64,000 nucleotides of DNA from Magicicada septendecula. Its lineage: Eukaryota > Arthropoda > Insecta > Hemiptera > Cicadidae. Made by a program: the position numbers and the translations under genes. Under the pieces are notes generated by a model. The model searched no databases and was not told where the DNA came from. It saw only the letters and a list, made by a program, of their open reading frames with translations. The DNA lies in assembly GCA_034769895.1 (NCBI GenBank), contig CM068368.1, positions 337,427,076-337,491,075 on the forward strand, read 5' to 3'. Of this stretch, positions 45,585 to 55,076 are shown one piece after another (position 1 is the first letter of the stretch; each line of letters starts with the position of its first letter).

Positions 45585-48522
45585 TAACGACGAGATTCTT
45601 ATCTATTCTGAAAATGTGTAAGTATCGTGTGTTCGTCTCACACTGGTGTCGTTACTTTATGTTGCGCTGACGATGTCCGTAGCGATCCTTCAAATTACCA
45701 GTACACTAACGTGGGAACCTTAGTAGGTGTGCATAAATCCCGAGTGGCGCCAAATTGTTTATGATTAAAACAATTAAAATACAAAATAGTTCGATTGAAC
45801 GTTCGTGGCTATGACGGTCTGGTGAATTCAATTATTCCCGCCTGTACGGGTTTATGAATCTCGCTGATAGTTCGCCGAGTTTCCGACGTGAGCTCTTACT
45901 GTCCTCTTTGCTAAATAATACACAATTTATATAATGCACTTCCCTATGAAATAAAAACAGTGGGTACAATTCGGTACTAGTTTATTATATTGCGATTTGA
46001 ATTTATTCAGTGATATATAAAATTATATTTTTGTTATTTAACAAATTTGCACCGGCAATTATTATAAGACAAAAATCTCAAGGTTCGGCGAAGCGATCTA
46101 AACGAATCATTCAGTCAAACATGGCGACTGAAACCGTTTGTTTACAATTAATTTCGTTCAGGTCCTGGATTCTTATGATTACGAAAAAGATATTAATAAT
46201 GATTACAATAAAGTACACTACCTTACATTAGTTGTACTTAGATAATATACTGTGTAATTATAATTTGTTCCTGAAGTGTGGTAAAGTGTGTTTCAAAAGT
46301 TCGTAATTTTCATACAGGTTATTTTGCTAGTTAACATAATTTTAGTGCTTTAATTTTTATGAATCTTTGAAAGAAATAATATTCAGTTTATAGTGAGAGT
46401 TCAGTTTATTGTGAGAAAAGTTTAAAGAGAATTTAATTCAGAAATTTGGGTATTTTAGCAATACTTATCAAATCAGTCGGCTGGTGGTGTACTGTCAGTC
46501 AGTTGTAATGGGATGGGGTCTTCAATCGTCATCAATTTTCAATATTCTTGGGGCTTAAGTACGTCTGGCATCTTTTTCATATTAGTTGTTGAAATTTATT
46601 AATTTAGAATTTGTTAAATTGGTCCTGGGCATCAGTTGAATGTTCTAATCCTTCATCAGCTTCTTACGTCATCATCTTTGCAAATTTGGATCACTCTTTA
46701 AACGTATTATATTAAAATTTTGGCCATTTGCGGCCTGGGGTCTATTCTTGATGAGCGTCACTTATGGAATAATAGGTTTTAACGGAAAATTCGTAACCAA
46801 CGTTCCGTTGTCATGGTAACTAATAGATTCTGATTGGCTTAGCTTGACTTAAGCACATTGTTATCATATTTGAATTTTTATTCAAAATTACTGTATATCT
46901 TCTGATTGCTATTATTCTTTCGTCTTCCCTTCTATGTATTAAATATTATCACTACTGTTCGTATTTTCTTTCAAAGATCATTTTGACATCCCATAAGTTT
47001 GGGTTTTCTTATGTATTATTGTTTGGACAATTATGTTGATGTTTGTTAATTACATTTCTTTCTTATTTTAAGTTCTTAATCTAACATTTATCTTTTAATA
47101 GGATTCACAAATTATCCTTGACTAGTTATTTGCCTTGGATTTTCTAATATTCTTGTTAATTTCTTACAATTTGTAGTTATTTGTTTTTTACAGTTAGGCA
47201 TTTCATAGGCCTAAGTAATAATTGGTTATTTTTACTTATTTTATACTAATTACCTTTTAATTTACCCTCATACATGTTTTGTTTGGCTATTATAAATGAT
47301 TTGTTTATTTGTTGATTTGTTTTGAATCTGTTTTTATAATAATTGTATGTTCCCATTAGTTTCTACATTATGGTTTGTTAATTATTTCCTAACTGCCCTT
47401 CCAGTGTTATTAGATTTGTATTAATTTATCCTTTTATTTATTTATTTTGCCAGTGTTTATAATTTGGCTATTACTTATTATTCTCTATTACCTAAAACAT
47501 AACATTAAGGCTTATGGTTGGTATAATTCCTTCAGCCATATCGTATTCATAGATTTAATCAAAAAATTCTTTAACAGCTATTATGCAACGTTTGTTTACA
47601 ATTTGTTTTATTCTTAATTATTTTTTGGGTGATAAACATCATCACTCCATTCAAATTTCCTTAACTGACTATCCCTTAAAATATAGGGTGTTTATTGATT
47701 TTGCTTTTATTTTCTTTACTAAATTTTTTCTTATATAAACTATACTCTCTAGCCATGGTAACACTAACTTTTGACATTCTATTGGATTCCTTCCCTGAAT
47801 ACTATGGTATCCCTCATTTACAATTAAACTTAATACTATCATTAACAAAATTCTCATTGAATAATAATGTTCACCATTAATCTTTAGTGTTCATCACAGA
47901 TTATTAAGTGTTTATACCTATCAATAGGGTTTCTTATTATTTTGGGGTTTTACACTATCACTTTGCACTTCTTATTTTTATTTTAAGTGTTATTAGTGAG
48001 TAATCCCTAACATTACATTTTCTTTGTCACTTACTTATGTTCACTATCTCACTCTTTACAAAGGTTAGTTATACAGTTCATTATAGAGTCCTTTATTACA
48101 TTTAAACTCTATTTCTCTGGTTAGTGTACTTTTAGTTTGTCATTACTTTATCGGTTTTATCAATTATCATTTACATTGATTATTTAGTCTATACTAATAA
48201 TTATCTTTTACATTTGTTATTTATTGGTTTCTTTTTCATTATTATATTTGAGTGTAATATTTCTCCTTTCTCTGTTCTATATTATTTGTTTGTGTCTTTT
48301 CATTTCTTCTTGTTTTGTTTCATTTATACTTGGTTTGTCTCATTTTCATTTTCCTTCTTCTTCGATTTCATTTTATTTGGTTTATCTATTGATTCAATCA
48401 CTTGGGTTGGGTCATGTAGTCGTTTGTCGCGTCATCGTCATTTTATTTTCTTTAGTTTACACATTTTATATAGTTGATTAATTTTTTCCCTGGTATTGGG
48501 GTGGCTTGTTTGTGTTATAACA
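45583..48522 (-). repeat. Element B 3' LTR (left copy)
   Basis: 2940 bp. On the minus strand it runs TGTTATAACAC...CTCGTCGTTACA, with TG/CA ends. Short frames inside it (46010-46231 plus, 47669-47857 minus) recur in the right LTR simply because the LTRs are copies. On the minus strand TATATAA lies near 45930 and AATAAA is nearby, fitting LTR promoter and polyadenylation roles. Confidence 0.9.
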
Positions 48523-48541
48523 TAATGCCTCTCCTTCAAAA
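48523..48541 (-). promoter_or_regulatory. Polypurine tract of element B
   Basis: GAAGGAGAGGCATTA on the minus strand directly before the LTR start TGTTATAAC. Confidence 0.6.
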
Positions 48542-49443
48542 TTGATCATTTTGGTAAAACACTAGCATAGTTTGTTATGAAATTATCAGTTATATATAAT
48601 TCTCTCCTTTTTCTTCTTGTTTATTTCTTCTCTCTTTTTTCTCTTGTTACTTGTTTCACTCCTTTTTATTTAGATCTGTTTTTATTTATTTCCATTAGTG
48701 CGTTCTCCCTGTTATATAATTTTTTCCCTAACTTTTTAGTAGCTGGTTTCTTCCATTACTACCATTTTTTCTGAGACCAGAGGAACATCATCTCTGCTCA
48801 GTTAATTGATTGCTGGACCTATTCTCAGTCAATCTTAAATAAATTTTTGTCATCTTGTGTCTTTCATTAATAATATTTGGGGATTGTCCACTTTATGGTT
48901 TTTTTTTATTGATCATTGGATCATTTTTTAGACCTTTTACTCATTCTTCCTTCCGCTGTACCTTTGCTATATTCTGTTATCTACTCACACAGTTGATTGT
49001 TTTTTATTTATTTAGTTGTTAATTTCATTATTTCTAACCTTTAATTAGTTTGCATTTCTTTTCTTCTTGTGATCATTTTAATTATCTTAGACATCTTTTT
49101 TCTTTTTCTTGGTTGATTACCATTATTTTGCTTTAGCCATTTGCTGTATATTTGCTTGATACATTTTTTTTTCTTTTCTTATGCCAGTTCATTTTTTTTC
49201 TGAATACTTTATAGTCTTTGTAATTTGAGGTATTTGTCTTAGCAGTTCTTGCTTGATTTTATTTTTGTTTATTTTGTTTTGTCTCAAATATTATTCTAAA
49301 TAATTTTTGTAAGTTTGTTGATCTTACTTTGTAGGAATTTTTGTAACTTATTCCTTCATTTTATATTTTGCCTCATATGTCATCTAAATATTATTGTAAG
49401 TTGATTTTACATCTTTTGAATTTTGTAATTCTTTGTTTGTTTA
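48542..49443 (-). other. Noncoding DNA between integrase and 3' LTR of element B
   Basis: About 0.9 kb, very AT-rich, T-rich on the plus strand. The plus-strand frames here are hydrophobic low-complexity shadows. No env-like or other frame on the minus strand. Confidence 0.5.
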
Positions 49444-50718
49444 TTATTGTTTATGTTTCCTCGTAAACGTTTTTATAGAAATTTGATTATACACTCCTTT
49501 TATCTTTTTTGTTGTTATATTGCTTATTTCGTATGTATTTTTGCCATTGTCCCTTGTTATTACATAGGGTCCTATGTATAATAATAATAGTTTCTTAGCT
49601 ATTCCTTCAAGTGTACTAGGTAGTTCACGATTTTTGATTAATACTTTTTCTCCTTCGTTATATTTAATTATTTTGGTCTGGTTTTGGGAATATTTATTTT
49701 TTTGTTTCTCTATTTTCTCCATGATTCGGTTGTAACATTTATTTTCTTCATACGGGTCTTCTGGGTTGGTTGGAAAGTCTATTAACTCCTGTATCTCTCG
49801 ATGTGGTTTCCTTCCAAACATCATTGAATATGGTGTGTTCTCAATGAAATGGTGGTAACTTATATTCAAAAATTCTTCAGTTGAAGTTAGATATTTTTGC
49901 CATTTTTTTTTTATTATCATGGCAGTACGTTCTTAAAATGCGTCCCACCTCTCTTAACACTCTTTCTGCGGGATTACTGCTCGGGTGGTATACGGATGTT
50001 TTATAGGTTTTTATGTTTAATTTTAATAATTCATCTCTCCACTTTTTCCCTTTGAATTGCGTTCCGTGGTCTGTTATTATCATGTATGGTTTTCCAATTT
50101 CTGTTGTGTATCTGTTTTTTAGGATTTCTAATATTTTCTTTTTGTTGTTGCTCTGTTTATGGCGTATAACTTGGTGTACTTGGTGTAATGGTCCAATAGA
50201 ATCACTATGAACTTGAATCTATGTCTCCCTCCGCTACGTGGGAATGGTCCAAATATGTCAAGAAATACTTTTTCCAGTTTGGTATTTGATGTGATGGGTA
50301 TCATCATTCCATCTTTTCTTTCGTTATTGCTTTTGACCATTTGGCATATTGTGCATGTTTTAATGTTTTTATTTACTTTTCTAGTTATACTTTTAATGAA
50401 TAGTTCTTCTAATGCTTTAACCATTTTTAATGTTCCCATGTGTCCGTATCTGACATGGTAGTCTTTAATTATTTTGTTTTCTAGAGAATTTGGAACTACT
50501 AGTTTCCATGTTCCTTGATTCTTTTTTGTTTTAATGAACAATACATCTTTGTGTAGGCAGTAAAAGTTATTAATAATCTCTTCGGATTCCATCAGTCTCC
50601 TTCGTATGTTTGCTAATTTGACATCTCGCTTCTGCTGTAGTACTATCTCATTTACGATTTCTTCCAGGTCCTTCCTGTCCTTTAATATGTAATACACCTT
50701 GGCGATTTTCTCCTTCAA
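49444..50718 (-). pseudogene. pol: Element B integrase, in three open pieces
   Basis: Pieces at 50128-50718, 49877-50083 and 49444-49920 in minus order. The first has the zinc-binding part (YHVRYGHMGTLKMVKALEEL; KTCTICQMVKSN) and the first core Asp (VFLDIFGPFPRSGGRHRF). The second has the other core residues (MIITDHGTQFKGKKWRDELL; VYHPSSNPAERVLREVGRIL). The third is the C-terminal part (YNEGEKVLIKNRELPSTLEG; LLYIGPYVITRDNGKNTYEI). The GPF block and the N-P-A-E-R signature are typical of Gypsy integrases. Sequence upstream (50719-50978) has no recognisable RT. Confidence 0.85.
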
Positions 50719-50978
50719 ATGTCTGGTTTTCTACATTTATTCTGGACAATTCTTTTTATTGATTATGGTTTGATAGCTCTTCTCATTCACTTTGTCTTGG
50801 TCGTTTAGTCATTTCTTGTCAATTATTTTTAAGTTTTTTTCTTTAAATATTATTTTTGTTTTTTCTTTTGATTATTATTAATTGGTTTAATTAATTTAAT
50901 GCTCCTTCCTTTCGATTGGTTTGCTTGGTCATTACCCTGAAAATCAGTCCCATTTCTCGGCGTGTATCTTCACTTAGT

Positions 50979-51623
50979 TTACCCATGGTCCATCATTTCC
51001 TCTGCACTTGTGGTTCGGATAACCTTGGTGTGTAGAACTATTTCCTTCCTTGTGAAATAGGTCTCTTCTATCTTGTACCACAATTCTTCTAATATCATAT
51101 GTTCATTTGTCTCCATACCTACATCATTCACTATATTATGTTGTTTATTAATCAAAGATGTTAATTGTACCTCCCTCATTAATGTTATAATTGGTTTTTT
51201 ATTCAGCATTTCTGTTTCTGGTGTATTCATGTGTTTTAGAGACCTTCTTAATTCGTTATACACTGTTTTGTTGTGAGTCCTTTCAATTTTGGGTATTTTC
51301 CATTTACATATCGATTTGCTGAAGTTTTCATCCGCTGGTTTGTTGTGAATTCCCTCTATAATTTCTTTTAAGGTCCTCCTACAATCTTTATATTTCATTA
51401 ATTTGCTTTGGTCGGTTATTGGTAAATTAAACACATCAATTAGTCCATTCTTCATCATCTCCACTTCTTCTCTTGTTTTTATTAGTTTCTTTTTATATAT
51501 TTTTCCTATTTCCTTTGTTTTCTTAATCTTCTTAATTATTCGATTCTTCTTTACTCCTCTACGGTTGATTTCTATGTGCTTGATTTTCTTTTTGTTTTTG
51601 TTATCTTTATTCCCAGGTAACAA
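50979..51623 (-). pseudogene. Element B gag-like frame related to element Y
   Basis: 214 residues, very basic at the N-terminus (NKDNKNKKKIKHIEINRRGV), without a known domain. Related to the Y frame at 29045-29710 at the start, middle and end. It lies between the coiled-coil part and the integrase, where the C-terminal part of gag would be expected. There is no zinc knuckle; the basic stretch could serve nucleic-acid binding, which is inference. Confidence 0.6.
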
Positions 51624-51659
51624 TACACTTGATTCTTCTGCATTCTTTATTTCTTCATT

Positions 51660-52025
51660 GATCCGTCAGAAGTGTTGTCTAGTGTTTCATTCAATTGTGT
51701 GAAACCACTATCTACTGTTTCATTAATTGATCTGCTGGATAATTTGTTTCTTCCCATTTCTTATTCATCCCCGTTTTGTCTGCTTGACTTCTTCACGATA
51801 CCCTATTAGTATGTATCTTAATTCTTCCTTCAGTTCTTCATTACTTTTTTGGATGTCCTCCGTTAATCGTTGTTGTAGGGCTTCTTGGTTCTTCCTTAGG
51901 GTATCACTGTGTTCCTCCATTTTCTCGTTGATCTGTTGCTTTAATGTTTCATTATTTCCTTCAATTTTGTTGTTCAGTGTCTCAATACCTTCCCTTCATT
52001 GTTTCCTTAAGTTTTCACTTAAAAT
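51660..52025 (-). pseudogene. Element B gag-like coiled-coil region, inner part
   Basis: On the minus strand this reads as a charged coiled coil (IETLNNKIEGNNETLKQQIN; LRKNQEALQQRLTEDIQKSN). It is the continuation of the coiled-coil region at 54639-55019, on the other side of the plus-strand insert. Confidence 0.55.
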
Positions 52026-52717
52026 TGTGCCGGTGTTTGCACAACCCGGCGATCGAAGGTATACAAATTTTCCAATAATAAATTCGTCGACTTATCAATG
52101 TCAGTTAGCGCGGCGATATTTGGACGGCACTGTCAGACAGCACGCGCGATCTCGCGGCGAAGTTTGGGGTTCGTTGCGTTGCCGCCGTACCGTTCAGTTC
52201 CAGACAGCCTTTCACCGAATCAACAAGCAGCTCTCACCTCGGACAGTTTTCTGTTATTTCTACTCATCTTGATGGCAGGCTAACTTTTCGAGACTTCCCG
52301 GTGAGTGACTTACAGAATGGTATAAAATGATTTAGTAGTAAGGGAATATTTAAACTCAAATGTATTCAGCCAGATGCGAAAGTTAGAATGCACGTGGTGC
52401 GGTCAGACGTGTGGGTGTGTATAATAAGAAAATTAATCGAAGTTTTAGTATTTAGAATTCTTTAATCATTGTTCAAGTCACAATCATTTGTTTAATTATT
52501 GTATAAAGTTGTAACTAAAGTAAGTACGTTATAGACAGAGTTGAATCGTGTTGGTTATGCATGAACACGCACTAGTGACCGGAAGTGTGTACTTTTCTTT
52601 AATTATATCAGCTAAAAGTAAATTGTGAGACCGCCCTTAGATGAAATACTGTAACTCATTTAATTGTATGTAACTGTGAGGGCCTTTAGTGTGGTCATTA
52701 TTTGCAAAATTATCATA

Positions 52718-53090
52718 ATGGTTTCGCTACGTGGCGAGGTGGCTCCAACAGGTATGATTATGTCGCCGCTTGTTAAATCTGGTGCGAGTGCATTATTACT
52801 ATGCACATTTTTATTTTTTTTTTATGAGTTCATAATTACCTTGAAGATATAATTACTCCTTAGGCTATTTTAAAAACTTTTATGCATTATCTTGAGTTAG
52901 TTGGGAGCTCCAGTTCTGATGTTTAAAATACTTGACTAGGGTGCAAGTTTTAGTGGACAGTATTTTTAATCTTTTTGAATCCTTAGGGTTCTCGCACCTA
53001 GACGGAGACGTGGCCCCAGCTGGTGTACTGCCACCTTCACCAGTCATGAACCACCTGAAACTTATCTGCACCGAGGAGGGAGCTAGCTAA
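52718..53090 (+). CDS. Possible two-exon small reading frame (45 residues) in the insert
   Basis: Exon-like segment 52718-52751 starts ATG GTT TCG and ends CCAACAG before GTATGA. A second segment, 52987-53090, follows CCTTAG and ends in TAA. The phases agree. The parts read MVSLRGEVAPTG and then SHLDGDVAPAGVLPPSPVMN, ending CTEEGAS. The two exons hold similar short modules (LRGEVAPTG and LDGDVAPAG), with 19 of 27 bases matching. The product is not recognised. The splice signals and the shared phase favour a real gene remnant, but so short a frame could arise by chance. Confidence 0.3.
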
Positions 53091-54589
53091 CAGGAAAAGA
53101 TGTTATTCAACAGCTTCAGTTAAGGTGATATGAACTCTATTATTATTTTTTTTGGCCTGGCCCGCTGAACATCCGTGTAACAAACTGTGCTCGAACAATG
53201 TACTTACTCAGCTAGACAGTTAGATCAAGGGTGTGTCACCAAGACATTCACTATGAACATTATCCACACTTATAACGTACTATAACTGTAATTGTGAGCT
53301 ACACTGTGGGGGTGCGCCAGAGTTTTTTATATGTTTCGAATGCTAATATTGTAAGGGTAATTTGTTCTGTAAAGCTAAGTATAGGTATGAGTTTCTTGAT
53401 TCTGAACCGGCTGGTTCAGATGTTTTCTGAGTGTTACTGGGGTTTCACATTCAATTATTTTTCTGTATTTAAGGGTTGGGGGTCTCGTTTTCAGGCTGTT
53501 TCCGGGTGTTAAATTTTACATAGTTTTTTTTTTGGGACACAAGTTAGGCACACGTTGGTACCGTTTCATGCAGGTCTGATACCTGTCTTACCTGTTCAGG
53601 CCCATTCTGGCACACTTCCACAGCTGCATACCACTTGGTTTTAATTTATATATGCACAGATGGCTGATATATATATTTGTAACAAAGTTTAAACAAAAGA
53701 TTTAACAATTTGTAAAAATTATGCCAGTTGTTTTAAAACTTAAGTGATAATTGTTTTTATCACTGTTGTATACAGTTTTGAAAATCTTTAATTTTTTGAT
53801 ATACTTATAATATACAATTCTTTGATTTTATAAAATCATATGGGCTGCCATGCCACTCTGACTTTGCAGTTTCTAGTCGTTATTATCCATTCTGTTTTCT
53901 TTAAAAAATCTCTTTTCATTTTTAAGGGAGTTAAGGGGTTGCGGCTTTTTATGATATTATTCCAGCTGTGCTGGAAGCTTAAACTTATGATGCAGTTTTG
54001 GGGCTTTGTGAAAAATACAGATTTTCCTCCCAGTTATATGTGGGTTCGCTAGAAGATACAGGCTGTCTGCCAGGTCGAACATGTATTTTAGCTGTGATGT
54101 ATGTCCGTATATATGTATATGTATATATATTATATGTATATGTGTCTTTATGTTCCAGTATGTGTTGCTAGTGTTAAGTGTTATCAGAGGGAATTTAAAT
54201 AATTTATAGGATGTTAATTAAGGAGCCTAAATGATATTTTTATACATGTATATATGTTTTCAAGATGTTCAAGCTTACGAGTTTACTATATTACATTAGT
54301 GATGTTATTTCGGGGTGGGGCTTTGCAGGTTGAAGAATTCTTCAGAAATGATATATTGAATATTGTAAATTCTAAACATTAATTGTATAATGTCAAACGT
54401 TGGATTTGAAAAAATTAAATTGAATATTAAATTATACTAAATTTTTTTATAATGAGTTTTGGCATAATAAACATGTTATATTACTGATTAACAGAGAGTT
54501 TAATTGCAAGTCCCGTCTCACTGGACCCAGCGAATTTTTGCTTCTCTAGGCCTTCTGCCTAGTTTTAAATAACTAGTGGCCCCTCTTTC
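53091..54589 (+). other. 3' noncoding part of the insert
   Basis: T-rich, without a convincing frame. It contains AATAAA about 120 bases ahead of the A run, consistent with a 3' UTR. Confidence 0.45.
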
Positions 54590-54609
54590 AAAAAAAAAAA
54601 AAAAAAAAA
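54590..54609 (+). repeat. 20-base A run
   Basis: Follows CCCCTCTTTC (54580-54589). The exact inverted copy GAAAGAGGGG lies at 54629-54638, so the A run sits inside a potential hairpin. Confidence 0.9.
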
Positions 54610-54638
54610 GTTATAAAGCATAAAAACAGAAAGAGGGG

Positions 54639-55019
54639 TTACAAAATCTCATTGTGTCTCCGTGAATTTTCATTAATTTTTTCCTCCATTTTCTTCAATT
54701 CTTCGCTGTTTTGGTCTATTTTTCCATCAATTTGGCTTATTTGTCTGTTCAACACCTCGTTTTGTTTCTTTGAGGTTTCGGCTATGAAATTCATCATGTC
54801 TTGCATGCTCGGATCCCCTTTCTGAATGGTTTTACTTGGTTGGTCCCCGACTGTTACTTCCATTTCCGGTTCTGATTGGGTTGGGTTTTCTGGTTGTTCC
54901 TCTTGGGCATCCTCTTCGATCATTTCCTCGATCATCTCTTCGATCATTTCCATTTCTTCTTCGTCGGTACCCTCAATTCCCTTCTTTGCTTTTCTCTTTG
55001 TAACCATGGAATGTTTCAT
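54639..55019 (-). pseudogene. Element B gag-like coiled-coil region, N-terminal part
   Basis: 126 residues starting MKHSMVTKRKAKKGIEGTDE, followed by repeated acidic MIEEMIEE units, a Pro/Glu/Gln segment and a coiled coil (NRQISQIDGKIDQNSEELKK). The ATG at 55019 is the first after the primer-binding site, 40 bases away. This is the start of the gag-like protein. Confidence 0.6.
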
Positions 55020-55059
55020 ATTTTTTCGTAATCGCCGCTAGTCTTCAATTCTAGCCTCA

Positions 55060-55073
55060 CTAGTTGGTCGCCA
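55060..55073 (-). promoter_or_regulatory. Primer-binding site of element B
   Basis: TGGCGACCAACTAG on the minus strand, three bases after the LTR end CGTTACA. TGGCGACC differs from the Gypsy-A site TGGCGCCC, so a different primer tRNA is likely. Confidence 0.65.
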
Positions 55074-55076
55074 ATC

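Larger units (their letters stand above)
52026..54642 (+). mobile_element. 2.6 kb plus-strand insert with A tail inside element B (host-derived or unclassified retroposon)
   Basis: Inserted within the coiled-coil gag region of B and oriented opposite to it. The head (52030-52300) is CpG-rich and includes a strong donor-like site (CCCG|GTGAGTG at 52301). Short exon-like segments follow, then an AT-rich 3' region with AATAAA near 54466 and a 20-base A run at 54590-54609. AAAAT occurs at both edges (52021-52025 and 54643-54647) and could be a short target duplication. The sequence looks like a copy of a transcript with introns kept, or an unknown non-autonomous retroposon. No RT or known domain is present. 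Confidence 0.55.

Noticed and set aside
45541-45670. Plus frame with Ile-Tyr repeats across the AT tract
   Set aside because: It spans the Gypsy-A LTR, the AT repeat and the B LTR border, so it cannot be an ancestral gene.
46010-47880. Short frames in element B LTR that recur exactly at 55504-57373
   Set aside because: The recurrence is due to LTR identity, and the frames show no domain or codon evidence.
52880-53071. Minus-strand 63-residue frame in the insert (Gly/Pro-rich)
   Set aside because: It is antisense to the exon-like segment, which has splice signals and matching phase on the plus strand.
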